A program made the translations under genes and the position numbers. 64,000 nucleotides of DNA from the NCBI GenBank assembly GCA_021770825.1, contig JAETQD010000001.1, forward strand, positions 186,001 to 250,000, written 5' to 3'. Positions within the stretch are counted from its first letter, which is position 1. Every line of letters starts with the position of its first letter. Of this stretch, positions 8,445-16,606 are shown one piece after another. The notes below the pieces were generated by a model, which was given only the letters and a program-made list of their open reading frames with translations, was not told the DNA's origin and did no database searches. Source of the DNA: Clostridium sp. (lineage in GTDB: Bacteria; Bacillota; Clostridia; Lachnospirales; Lachnospiraceae).

Positions 8445-9728
8445 TTAGTCTTCAAGTGCCTGCCTCAGATCTTCAATGATATCGTCTGCGTTCTCAATTC
8501 CCACGCTGAGGCGGATTAAGGACGGATCCACGCCTGCCTCCACAAGCTGCTCGTCGGAAAGCTGATGGTGGGTGTGGCTTGCAGGATGAAGAACACAGGT
8601 TCTGGCATCAGCCACATGGGTCACAATGGCGGCCAGCTTTAACTTATCCATAAATTCCCCGGCAGCGGCACGTCCGCCCTTGAGGCCGAAGGAAATAACG
8701 CCGCAGCTTCCGCCCGGCATATACTTTTCTGCCAGAGCGTGGTATTTGTTGTCCTTTAAGCCCGGATAGTTGACCCAGTCCACATCTTCCCTGGCAGCCA
8801 GCCATTCTGCCACCTTCTGGGCATTCTCACAGTGGCGCGGCATGCGAAGATGCAGAGTTTCCAGGCCCACGTTCAGCAAAAAGGCGTTCATGGGGCCCTG
8901 GATGGAACCCAGGTCACGCATGAGCTGCGCGGTGGCCTTGGTGATGAAGGCCTTCTTTCCGAACCTCTCCGTATAAATAATTCCATGGTAAGAGTCATCC
9001 GGTGTGGTCAGACCCGGGAATTTTTCCTTATGGGCCTCCCAGTCGAAGTTTCCGCTGTCCACGATGCAGCCGCCTACGGACATGGCATGGCCGTCCATGT
9101 ATTTGGTGGTGGAATGGGTCACAATGTCGGCTCCCCACTCAAAGGGGCGGCAGTTGATGGGGGTTGCAAAGGTGTTGTCCACAATCAGCGGAACCCCGTG
9201 CTTATGGGCCAGGCGGGCAAACTTTTCAATGTCTAAAACCACCAGGGCCGGATTGGCGATGGTCTCACCGAAAACGGCCTTTGTGTTGGGGCGGAAGGCC
9301 TTTTCAAGCTCTTCCTCCGGGGCATCGGGATCCACCAGGGTCACATCGATTCCCTGTTTCTTCATGGTCACCGTAAACAGGTTGGAGGTGCCGCCGTAGA
9401 TGGTGGCTACACTGATGATGTGGTCTCCGGCGTTGCAGATATTGAAAACCGCATAGTAGTTGGCGGCCTGTCCGGAAGAGGTCAGCATGGCGGCCACGCC
9501 GCCCTCTAAGGCGCAGATCTTGGAAGCCACCGCATCGTTGGTGGGATTTGCAAGTCTTGTGTAGAAATATCCGTCCTCCTCCAGATCAAACAGACGTCCC
9601 ATCTGCTCGCTGGTTTCATATTTAAATGTGGTGCTCTGGTAAATGGGAAGCACTCTGGCCTCGCCGTTTTTCGGCTGCCATCCTCCCTGTATACAGATTG
9701 TTTCCAAGTTGTCTTTTCTCTTCTCCAT
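8445..9728 (-). CDS. metY: O-acetylhomoserine sulfhydrylase / Cys-Met metabolism PLP enzyme
   Basis: This 427-residue PLP enzyme belongs to the O-acetyl-homoserine (thiol)-lyase branch: N-terminal ETICIQGGWQP, substrate loop YTRLANPTND, SSGQAA, and the PLP lysine in HSTTKYMDGH (about residue 207). It would make homocysteine from O-acetylhomoserine and sulfide. The length and the long insertion after the lysine (about 225-260, with FPGLTTPDDSYHG) are typical for MetY and not for cystathionine gamma-synthase. The start at 9728 has GGAGG upstream; an earlier in-frame ATG lacks one. Confidence 0.9.
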   Translation of the reverse strand: MEKRKDNLETICIQGGWQPKNGEARVLPIYQSTTFKYETSEQMGRLFDLEEDGYFYTRLANPTNDAVASKICALEGGVAAMLTSSGQAANYYAVFNICNAGDHIISVATIYGGTSNLFTVTMKKQGIDVTLVDPDAPEEELEKAFRPNTKAVFGETIANPALVVLDIEKFARLAHKHGVPLIVDNTFATPINCRPFEWGADIVTHSTTKYMDGHAMSVGGCIVDSGNFDWEAHKEKFPGLTTPDDSYHGIIYTERFGKKAFITKATAQLMRDLGSIQGPMNAFLLNVGLETLHLRMPRHCENAQKVAEWLAAREDVDWVNYPGLKDNKYHALAEKYMPGGSCGVISFGLKGGRAAAGEFMDKLKLAAIVTHVADARTCVLHPASHTHHQLSDEQLVEAGVDPSLIRLSVGIENADDIIEDLRQALED

Positions 9729-9778
9729 GGTATCTTTTCCTCCTGCTGCCATATACTTTTTTTAAGCAATTTGAATTT

Positions 9779-9807
9779 AGTGTATCACAATTATGCTGAG
9801 GATACAA
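9779..9807 (-). promoter_or_regulatory. Predicted metY promoter
   Basis: On the minus strand TTGTAT (9802-9807) and TACACT (9779-9784) are 17 bp apart, 51 bases before the metY start. No S-box or T-box structure was recognised in this short leader. Confidence 0.6.
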
Positions 9808-9825
9808 GGATTTTAAGTCCTGCAC

Positions 9826-9854
9826 TTGAAAGGACGGGCGCTTTCATGTATAAT
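9826..9854 (+). promoter_or_regulatory. Predicted promoter of the DUF368 gene
   Basis: TTGAAA (9826-9831), 17 bp, TATAAT (9849-9854). It diverges from the metY promoter only about 20 bp away, so the two share a compact regulatory region. Confidence 0.65.
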
Positions 9855-9906
9855 AAATTCTGTTTTCCACTGGAAAAAGCCAATAATCTGTTTGAAGGAG
9901 AAATTT

Positions 9907-10791
9907 ATGGAATTTTTAATTCGCATTGTCAAGGGCATGATGATCGGCATTGCCAACGTGATTCCCGGTGTTTCCGGCGGCACCATGGCCGTATCCTTAG
10001 GAATCTATGACCGGCTCATCGGCTCCATTTCCGGAATCACAAAGAACTTTAGAGACAGCATTTCCTTTCTGGTTCCCATTCTCATTGGCTGCGGCCTTGG
10101 TATCGTCGGCTTCACTTACGCCATCGAATACCTTTTAAGCAAGCACACCTTTGTAACCTGCATGACCTTTGTGGGTCTGATTTTAGGCGGACTTCCCATG
10201 ATTTTAGGAGCCATGCATAAGAAAATGGGCGAATCGGGACGGGGTATCGGCTTTGTGGGCGTCCTGGCCTTTTTCCTGGCCTTTGCCATCTCTGCCGGAC
10301 TTCCTCTTATAAAAGAAGGCGATGAGGTTCTTGCCACCATCCCGGTCACGGCAGGAAATATGGCCATTCTCTTTCTCCTGGGCATTGTGGCTTCCGCCAC
10401 CATGGTGATTCCAGGCGTATCCGGTTCCATGATGCTTATGATTTTCGGGTACTATTATGGAATCATCAACATCATCAAGGGCTTCCTGGATGCTCTCCGG
10501 GCCATGGATATGGCTGCCTTAAAGGATGGCTTTTTCCTTCTTGTGCCTTTTGGAATCGGCGTCCTTCTGGGAATCATCCTCATTGCAAAGCTGATCTCCT
10601 TTTTGTTTGACCGCTACGGCGTCCAGACCTATTGCGCCATCCTGGGCCTGGTGGCTGCATCGCCCTTTGCCATCTTCTACAACACGGGATTATTTTCCGA
10701 ACTTTCCTCCCTCTCCATCTGGGCGGTGCTTTTGGGCGTTTTGCTGATGATTGCCGGAGCATTCATTACAAATTTTGTAGGAGAAAAATAG
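9907..10791 (+). CDS. DUF368 polytopic membrane protein
   Basis: This 294-residue protein has about eight hydrophobic segments. Two copies of a P-G-V-S-G motif, IANVIPGVSGGTMAVSLG near residue 15 and TMVIPGVSGSMMLMIFGYY near 180, form an internal inverted repeat. This is the mark of the DUF368 family, implicated by recent literature in undecaprenyl-phosphate translocation (I recall PopT); I treat that role as family knowledge and not proven here. The ATG at 9907 is chosen for its GAAGGAG site; the longer frame starting at 9826 would begin inside the promoter. Confidence 0.85.
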   Translation: MEFLIRIVKGMMIGIANVIPGVSGGTMAVSLGIYDRLIGSISGITKNFRDSISFLVPILIGCGLGIVGFTYAIEYLLSKHTFVTCMTFVGLILGGLPMILGAMHKKMGESGRGIGFVGVLAFFLAFAISAGLPLIKEGDEVLATIPVTAGNMAILFLLGIVASATMVIPGVSGSMMLMIFGYYYGIINIIKGFLDALRAMDMAALKDGFFLLVPFGIGVLLGIILIAKLISFLFDRYGVQTYCAILGLVAASPFAIFYNTGLFSELSSLSIWAVLLGVLLMIAGAFITNFVGEK

Positions 10792-10800
10792 AATTTCCTG

Positions 10801-10830
10801 TTGTTCTCACCGGTGCATCTGTGTTATTAT
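10801..10830 (+). promoter_or_regulatory. Predicted promoter of the PurF-like gene
   Basis: TTGTTC (10801-10806), 18 bp, then TATTAT (10825-10830) preceded by TG one base upstream (extended -10). It starts only ten bases after the DUF368 stop, with no terminator between. I see no purine riboswitch core in the 60-base leader. Confidence 0.5.
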
Positions 10831-10891
10831 ATAAGATGTTCTTAATTCTGGACGTACATTATAACATTTTACTAATAAGAGGAGAGAGATC

Positions 10892-12301
10892 ATGGGCGGT
10901 ATATTTGGCGTAGCATCAAAGACAAGCTGTACCCTGGATTTATTTTTCGGTATTGACTATCATTCCCACCTTGGAACGAGACGCGGCGGTATGGCCGTGT
11001 ACGGCCCGGACGGGTTCCAGCGTTCCATCCACAACATTGAAAATTCCCCATTCCGCACCAAGTTTGACCATGATTTGGACGAACTGGAAGGAAACCTCGG
11101 AATCGGCTGTATTTCCGATATGGACCCGCAGCCCCTTTTAATCCGTTCCCATCTGGGAACGTATGCGATCACCACCGTCGGCGTCATCAAAAACGAGGAC
11201 GAGCTGATCAAGGATGCCTATAAAAACGGACATTTCCATTTCATGAGCATGAGCGGCGGAAAAATCAACTCCACGGAGCTGGTGGCTGCCCTCATTGACC
11301 AGAGAGACAGCCTGGTGGAGGGGCTTCTCTACGCGCAGGAGCGGATTCAGGGCTCCATGTCCATGCTGCTTTTAACACCGGAGGGAATCTATGCATCCCG
11401 TGACCGGTACGGCCGCACTCCCATCGCCATCGGACACAAAGAGGGCGCCTTCTGTGCATCCTTTGAAAATTTTGCGTATCTGAACCTGGGTTACCACCAC
11501 TATTCTGAGCTGGGCCCCGGCGAAATTGACTTTATTACCGCAGAGGGCGTGGAATGTGTCAGCGCTCCCAGAAAGGAAATGAAAATCTGTTCCTTCCTGT
11601 GGACCTACTACGGCTATCCGACAGCCAGCTATGAAGGTGTAAATGTGGAGCAGATGCGTTACAACTGCGGAACCCTTTTGGCCAGACGGGACAAAGGCGT
11701 CACTGCCGACAGCGTGGCCGGTGTACCGGATTCCGGTATTGCCCATGCCGTGGGATATGCCAACGAATCCGGCATCCCCTTCTCACGTCCCTTTATCAAG
11801 TATACCCCAACCTGGCCCCGGTCCTTTATGCCCACCAGCCAGAAACAGAGAAACCTCATTGCAAAAATGAAGCTGATTCCGGTGGACACCTTAATCCGGA
11901 ACAAACGGCTGCTTCTCATCGACGATTCCATCGTCCGCGGAACCCAGCTTGGCGAAACCACAGAATTTTTATATAAGAGCGGAGCCAAAGAGGTCCATGT
12001 AAGGCCTGCCTGCCCGCCTTTGACCTTTGCCTGCCCCTACCTTAATTTCTCCCGTTCCACTTCCGATTATGATCTGATTACCAGACGAATCATCCGGGAG
12101 CGGGAAGGCGACAACGTATCCCAGGAGGTGCTGGACGACTATTCCAACCCGGACAGCCAGAATTACAAGGAGATGGTGGAGGAAATCAGAAAACGCCTGC
12201 ACTTTACCACTCTCCGCTTCCACCGTCTCGATGACCTGGTGGAATCCATCGGCATAGAGCCCTGCAAGCTCTGCACCTACTGCTGGAACGGAAAAGGCTA
12301 A
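10892..12301 (+). CDS. Amidophosphoribosyltransferase-like protein lacking the catalytic N-terminal Cys
   Basis: This 469-residue protein has the full PurF layout: an N-terminal Ntn-glutaminase-like domain (1-230) and a C-terminal phosphoribosyltransferase domain with the PRPP loop LLLIDDSIVRGTQ (about 340-352). Four cysteines corresponding to the Fe-S ligands of Bacillus-type PurF are present (about 232, 379, and 457/460 in CKLC). However, the protein begins Met-Gly-Gly-Ile-Phe-Gly where PurF begins Met-Cys-Gly-Ile; the nucleophile that hydrolyses glutamine is absent. The start is certain: GAGGAG lies before the ATG and an in-frame stop lies upstream. It may use free ammonia or have another role. 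No purine genes adjoin it. Confidence 0.85.
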   Translation: MGGIFGVASKTSCTLDLFFGIDYHSHLGTRRGGMAVYGPDGFQRSIHNIENSPFRTKFDHDLDELEGNLGIGCISDMDPQPLLIRSHLGTYAITTVGVIKNEDELIKDAYKNGHFHFMSMSGGKINSTELVAALIDQRDSLVEGLLYAQERIQGSMSMLLLTPEGIYASRDRYGRTPIAIGHKEGAFCASFENFAYLNLGYHHYSELGPGEIDFITAEGVECVSAPRKEMKICSFLWTYYGYPTASYEGVNVEQMRYNCGTLLARRDKGVTADSVAGVPDSGIAHAVGYANESGIPFSRPFIKYTPTWPRSFMPTSQKQRNLIAKMKLIPVDTLIRNKRLLLIDDSIVRGTQLGETTEFLYKSGAKEVHVRPACPPLTFACPYLNFSRSTSDYDLITRRIIREREGDNVSQEVLDDYSNPDSQNYKEMVEEIRKRLHFTTLRFHRLDDLVESIGIEPCKLCTYCWNGKG

Positions 12302-12313
12302 TTGTGCAAATAT

Positions 12314-12355
12314 AAAAGGAGGCGCCGGAATGATTCCGTATGCCTCCTCTTTTTA
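12314..12355. terminator. Bidirectional terminator between the PurF-like and zinc-ribbon genes
   Basis: AGGAGGC (12317-12323) pairs with GCCTCCT (12342-12348). A U-rich tract follows on both strands, serving the two convergent genes. Confidence 0.85.
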
Positions 12356-12359
12356 TTGC

Positions 12360-12791
12360 TTATTCTTCTTCTGATACAGTCGCCGTCTCTTCCTCCTCGA
12401 AGAGGGCATCCGGAATTGCCGTCACCTCTGTCTGGCATTTTTCCACCTTTTTTCCGCAGTGGCTGCAGAAAATAGAGGTTTTTGTAATTCTGGCGCCGCA
12501 TTCCGGACAGAAAATACTTCCGTCCACCTCAGAAAGCTTTTCTTCCAGCTCCCTGATCTTTTCCATGCTCTTTCTTATGGAATCAAATTCTGCCTCAAAA
12601 CGTTCTTTTTCTTCCTCAGAAGCCGACTCAAACAACTGTTTACCGATGGCAGCATAGGATTTCGTGACGGTTTCCTTTTCCGATGCGATCTGGGACTTTA
12701 GCTGAACCGTATCCGTAAGCTCCTTTGTTTTCTTTGCCACCTGCTTGCCTGTGCTGGCAAGACTCTTCTTTACTTCATCCAAAAATGTCAT
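12360..12791 (-). CDS. Coiled-coil protein with C-terminal zinc ribbon
   Basis: This 143-residue soluble protein has an N-terminal Lys-rich helix followed by a predicted coiled coil (about 40-90, Glu/Lys heptads) and a zinc ribbon with CPECGARI and CSHCGKK (about 94-115). The tail is strongly acidic. Similar small zinc-ribbon helical proteins are common in Firmicutes and have no assigned function. The ribosome site is AAAGGGGTG. It has its own promoter beneath a palindrome and does not appear to share a transcript with the ABC permease upstream. Confidence 0.7.
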   Translation of the reverse strand: MTFLDEVKKSLASTGKQVAKKTKELTDTVQLKSQIASEKETVTKSYAAIGKQLFESASEEEKERFEAEFDSIRKSMEKIRELEEKLSEVDGSIFCPECGARITKTSIFCSHCGKKVEKCQTEVTAIPDALFEEEETATVSEEE

Positions 12792-12823
12792 GTTCTGACA
12801 CCCCTTTCCTGTTCGCTGTTTTC

Positions 12824-12861
12824 ATTTTAGCGAATTCATGGGGTAAAGTCAATGACTTTAC
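12824..12861 (-). promoter_or_regulatory. Promoter of the zinc-ribbon gene under a palindromic site
   Basis: On the minus strand TTGACT (12847-12852), 17 bp, TAAAAT (12824-12829). The -35 lies inside a near-perfect palindrome, GTAAAGTCA / TGACTTTAC (12843-12861), which also covers the stop codon of the upstream permease. This is a plausible operator. Confidence 0.5.
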
Positions 12862-15215
12862 GGCTGTCCGTTCAGGCCGTAATTGATATTTCTCCAGTCG
12901 GATTCCAGCGGATCATATCCGGCTGCCTCTTTAATAAACTCCGGTACCTCCTGATACCGGAAAATATAATTCCGGAATGTTTCCGCAGAAGAACCTGCGT
13001 CTCCCTTCTCATCCTTCAGGAGAATGCGAATCGCAAAGCTCCGGTCAAAGGGCTGGAGGCCATTCATTTCCGCCATATCGGAAATCACAATGGAGTCCAG
13101 AATTTCCTGTATCTTCTCCGCCGTCTCTGCCGAACCATCATTCTCAATGATGATGGTATTTCTTCCCATTTCCTGGTCGTAGGTCTGGGCATAGACCACT
13201 TCCCCATCCCTGGCGAAAGTATCCCCATACATTTCTTCAACATAGCTTCCGTAAATGGTAACCCGTTCCACATCCTCCACAGAAATCGGTTCTGTCAGAT
13301 AACTTCCGTTTTCTTTCAGGAGGGCAATGGTTTTTGTGAAGGAAGGGTACACCGGGAAAAAGTTTACCTGGTTCATGTCATCCAGACAGAAATCTCTGTT
13401 ATAATTGGGATACCGGTAGGAGGTAATATACGTAAGATATTCATATTCCGCCACTGTAAGGAAACGGATGCAGGTCACCGGAGTTTCCCTGGAACGTTCC
13501 TCTAGGGTTAAGGCTGTAAGTTCTTCCTTGTATGCAGAAAGAATTTCCTCCATGACCTTCTGGTCAGTGGCAAGTTCCTGAATTCTTCCATCTCTGGCTT
13601 CATAAATTCCCATCAGGTTATCCGTATGATAGGAAAGAACCGGATATACGCCCTTTTTGTACTCTGGAGTTGTATACAGGGCCTCAAAGGTCTCCCGCAT
13701 GGCAGCCAGATTCACGCTGTAATTTCTATATACTTTTTTACCGTTTTTCAGATGATATCCCATTTCCAGGGAAATCCAGTATCCGGCCTCCGTCTCCTTT
13801 GTATACTCCCAATGGTTTAAAATTCTGTCTTCCCTGGTCGTCCGGGCATTTTCGATGCCGGCTTCTGCAATCGCCTGGATCAGGCTGTAATCTGTCACTT
13901 CCATGTTGCCTGCTGCATAATTGCTGCCGTCCATATAGTTCCAGGAATAGCCGTCGGAATCCTTGATGGGAAGACCGTACTCATTCCAGTCTCTCATGCC
14001 GTATCCGTAAAGGGAGGCCGACTGGAAGTCTGCTTCCTTGGGGAGATACCTGTCATAACCGATCACATCATAGCGGAAGAAACCGATCACTGCCAGGGAA
14101 AGAACGGCACAGATTCCCATTTGGGCCGGATTGGCAAAGAGCTTCCTGAACTCAAAATGGTAAATAATCTCGATGATTCCATGGGACAGCACCAGCCCCA
14201 GAAGGAAGCCAAATACCGCCCACAGCATGGAATAGTACACATTCCAGAACAGCAGGGCTGCAAAGATTGTAACCGGGACCACCAGGAGAATTTTGATGGG
14301 CGCTTTGGAAAACTTAAAGGCCATGGCCTTTCCTGCGGATTCCGATGGACGAAGCTTATAAAGAACCAGGGCCGCAGCAGTCATCAAAAGGACTGCGATG
14401 AGGGCCACGGCTGCCTTGCCCGCCACAATACCATATTTTGCAAGCTCCATTCCGTATCCCTCATTAACCAGGGAGGTGTAATAGGCGATGGGGGAACCAT
14501 GAACCATCCAGCTTGATAAGGGGACGGCTCTTAAATTGACCGTTGCAAAAAACAGATGCATGAGTCCCTCTACCAGCGAAACGAAGGCCGGAACATAGGA
14601 AAACAGTACGATACCGCCCAGGATGGAAATGAAAAAGTTTCCTGTGAGCACCACTGCAATGGTCATCAGACCATAGATCAGCAGAAAGCCCACCATATGG
14701 ACGAACATGGCCATAAAGGCCGGAACCGCCGTTGTGGAAAGCCCTACGCCGTTGGCAGCAAAGATTCCCAGCGCAAATATCATGTTTAACAGGTACATGG
14801 ATACCACAATGAGAAATCCATCCAGATATTTCACTGCAAAAATCACTTCCCGGCGGACCGGAATGCTGTGGTAAAAATCCATCTGTTTTCTGGAATGCAG
14901 GTACATGAAGGCTGTGAGAGCCAGGACGATGGCTGCAATTCCAATGGTCATGGCGACGATGGCGTTTCCAAATCCCAGGATGTCAGGAACCAAGTCCAGA
15001 AGTCTTGTTTCATACTGCATCTGGGCTGTAATTCCCTCACCGAAGGTGGTTCCCTCAGCAAGCCATCGTTCCAGATTCTGTTTTAAAGAGCTGATACCCA
15101 TGGCCGCAGCCACTGGCATCCAGAAAAAGAACATGAGAAAGGAAAGGCCTATGGCCCAGATTTTCCTCTTCAAATCCTCTTTCATCAGCCTAAAAAATAA
15201 GCTTTTTGATGTCAT
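12858..15215 (-). CDS. Large ABC transporter permease (DUF6449-type)
   Basis: This 785-residue membrane protein has about eleven hydrophobic helices, six in the first 300 residues and others around 320-400, followed by a large soluble C-terminal domain (about 400-785) rich in Tyr and Glu. The N-terminal half with MYLHSRKQMDFYHSIPVRR is typical of permeases controlled by YtrA-type GntR regulators in Clostridia. The ATG at 15215 is chosen because GGAGGT precedes it; it lies inside the last codons of the ATPase gene (26-base overlap), indicating coupling. The function of the extracytoplasmic domain is unknown. Confidence 0.82.
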   Translation of the reverse strand: MTSKSLFFRLMKEDLKRKIWAIGLSFLMFFFWMPVAAAMGISSLKQNLERWLAEGTTFGEGITAQMQYETRLLDLVPDILGFGNAIVAMTIGIAAIVLALTAFMYLHSRKQMDFYHSIPVRREVIFAVKYLDGFLIVVSMYLLNMIFALGIFAANGVGLSTTAVPAFMAMFVHMVGFLLIYGLMTIAVVLTGNFFISILGGIVLFSYVPAFVSLVEGLMHLFFATVNLRAVPLSSWMVHGSPIAYYTSLVNEGYGMELAKYGIVAGKAAVALIAVLLMTAAALVLYKLRPSESAGKAMAFKFSKAPIKILLVVPVTIFAALLFWNVYYSMLWAVFGFLLGLVLSHGIIEIIYHFEFRKLFANPAQMGICAVLSLAVIGFFRYDVIGYDRYLPKEADFQSASLYGYGMRDWNEYGLPIKDSDGYSWNYMDGSNYAAGNMEVTDYSLIQAIAEAGIENARTTREDRILNHWEYTKETEAGYWISLEMGYHLKNGKKVYRNYSVNLAAMRETFEALYTTPEYKKGVYPVLSYHTDNLMGIYEARDGRIQELATDQKVMEEILSAYKEELTALTLEERSRETPVTCIRFLTVAEYEYLTYITSYRYPNYNRDFCLDDMNQVNFFPVYPSFTKTIALLKENGSYLTEPISVEDVERVTIYGSYVEEMYGDTFARDGEVVYAQTYDQEMGRNTIIIENDGSAETAEKIQEILDSIVISDMAEMNGLQPFDRSFAIRILLKDEKGDAGSSAETFRNYIFRYQEVPEFIKEAAGYDPLESDWRNINYGLNGQP

Positions 15216-16089
15216 AGCCTGCCACCTCCGTTTCACTGATAAAGATTTCCTCTAAGGATAACGGGATCATCTCAAAGAAGATGGGCTCGTAGGAGTGCAT
15301 GTGAGCCTCGATTTCCTCCCACTTTCCCCTCACTGTAATGGTAGAAAGACTTCCTCTGTGTTCCACCTTTAAAATTTCCAGACCTTCCAGCTTTTCTGCC
15401 TCCATCTCCGGCCGCAGCACACACTGGATTTTGTGGATATTTAACTTCATATCATCCAGGTCTTTGGAAAGAAGAATTCCGCCTTTATGGAGAAGTCCCA
15501 CATGGTCACAGATATCTTCCAGCTCCCTTAAGTTGTGGGAGGCGATGATGGGAGTCAGATTCCGCTCCGCAATGTCGTTGGCAAAAAGACTTTTCACTGC
15601 CTGACGCATCACCGGATCCAGACCGTCAAAGGTCTCATCACAGAAGATATAGTCTGTATTGGCACAAAGCCCAAGAATGACAGAAAGCTGTTTTTTCATG
15701 CCCTTGGAGAAGGTGGAAATCTTTCTCCGTTTATCCAGGCTAAAGGATTCCAGAAGATGATGGAATCTCGGAACATCAAACCGGGGATAAATGGTCTTAT
15801 AGTAATTCATCATTTCCACGGGAGTCCCGTTTCCGAAGAAATACTGATCATCGGAAATATAGAAAAATCGGCTTTTCACCTTCGTATTCTCGTAGACGTC
15901 CTCGCCGTCAATCTGGATGGTGCCTTCATCGGGTTTTAACACTCCGCTGGCCATCCGCAAAAATGTACTCTTTCCTGCTCCGTTGGTTCCGATCAGCCCG
16001 AATACACAGCCATCGCGGATTTTCGCATCAATATGGTCCACTGCCATGATGGTATCAAATTTTTTCGTCAAATTTCTGGCCTCGATCAA
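15190..16089 (-). CDS. ABC transporter ATP-binding protein (YtrB/BcrA-like)
   Basis: This 299-residue ATPase has Walker A GTNGAGKST (about residue 36), a signature region KGMKKQLSVILGL (about 130) that is degenerate compared with LSGGQ, Walker B DYIFCDETFDGLD (about 148-160) and a switch His in IIASHNLRELED. The C-terminal 80 residues are an accessory domain. The degenerate signature is frequent in the YtrB/BcrA group. The start codon overlaps the regulator stop by four bases. Confidence 0.88.
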   Translation of the reverse strand: MIEARNLTKKFDTIMAVDHIDAKIRDGCVFGLIGTNGAGKSTFLRMASGVLKPDEGTIQIDGEDVYENTKVKSRFFYISDDQYFFGNGTPVEMMNYYKTIYPRFDVPRFHHLLESFSLDKRRKISTFSKGMKKQLSVILGLCANTDYIFCDETFDGLDPVMRQAVKSLFANDIAERNLTPIIASHNLRELEDICDHVGLLHKGGILLSKDLDDMKLNIHKIQCVLRPEMEAEKLEGLEILKVEHRGSLSTITVRGKWEEIEAHMHSYEPIFFEMIPLSLEEIFISETEVAGYDIKKLIF

Positions 16090-16475
16090 GCGTCTTCACC
16101 TCCTGTCCGCTTTGCTGCCTCGTACTGGATTTCCACCATTTTTTTAATTTCCTGGTCCGGAATTCCAAGCCGGATGGCCTCATCAATCACTTCACTGACC
16201 TGAATCAGCAGCTCTTTCTTTCTGTTTTCTTTCATTATGCTGTTCTCTGCCACAAAGCTTCCCTTCCCTTTTACTGTGTAAATATATCCCCGTCTCTCCA
16301 GTTCTGTGTAGGCCCTCTGTATGGTATTGGGATTGATGGATAAGTCCATGGCCAGACTCCGTACAGACGGCAGCGGCTCATTTTCCCCAAGGACCCCAAG
16401 GAGCATTAACTCCTCCAGCTTTTCTATGACCTGCTCATAAATGGGGCGACGGTCTTTGTAGTCCAGTATGATCAT
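16086..16475 (-). CDS. GntR-family transcriptional regulator, YtrA subfamily
   Basis: This 129-residue protein has an N-terminal winged helix (RRPIYEQVIEKLEELMLLGVL ... PSVRSLAMDLSINPNTIQRAYTELERRGY, about 6-70) and only a short C-terminal helical pair, the hallmark of YtrA-type GntR regulators. The ATG at 16475 is preferred because GGAGG lies six bases upstream; a longer frame to 16568 would run through the promoter. It heads an operon with the ATPase and permease and almost certainly represses it through the operator at 16507-16531. An inducing envelope-acting antibiotic is expected from relatives but not shown. Confidence 0.9.
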   Translation of the reverse strand: MIILDYKDRRPIYEQVIEKLEELMLLGVLGENEPLPSVRSLAMDLSINPNTIQRAYTELERRGYIYTVKGKGSFVAENSIMKENRKKELLIQVSEVIDEAIRLGIPDQEIKKMVEIQYEAAKRTGGEDA

Positions 16476-16506
16476 TGCCTGCCTCCTTTCCCCATATGTT
16501 TTTATA

Positions 16507-16531
16507 AGTGTATTAACACTCTTAATACACT
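16507..16531 (-). promoter_or_regulatory. YtrA-type operator
   Basis: A perfect 10-bp inverted repeat with a 5-bp centre. It contains AGTGTA (16507-16512), 13 bp, TACACT (16526-16531), identical to the inverted repeat that I recall for Bacillus subtilis YtrA. It starts one base after the -10 box, so bound repressor would cover the transcription start. Confidence 0.82.
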
Positions 16532-16532
16532 C

Positions 16533-16561
16533 AGTATAAAGAAAAGACCCTATACTGTCAA
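16533..16561 (-). promoter_or_regulatory. Promoter of the GntR-ABC operon
   Basis: Consensus TTGACA (16556-16561), 17 bp, TATACT (16533-16538) on the minus strand. The promoter lies within the terminator hairpin of the upstream LRR gene. Confidence 0.82.
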
Positions 16562-16583
16562 GGAACATACAGGGTCTTTTTTC
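16542..16583 (-). terminator. Terminator of the LRR gene, containing the next promoter
   Basis: AAAAGACCCT pairs with AGGGTCTTTT (10 bp, extended by wobble pairs), with U tracts on either side. The -35 box TTGACA occupies its loop. Confidence 0.8.
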
Positions 16584-16606
16584 TTACAATATTCTGACTA
16601 TTTTCC

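Noticed and set aside
9826-9906. 27-residue extension of the DUF368 protein
   Set aside because: The stretch contains the promoter and lacks a ribosome site.
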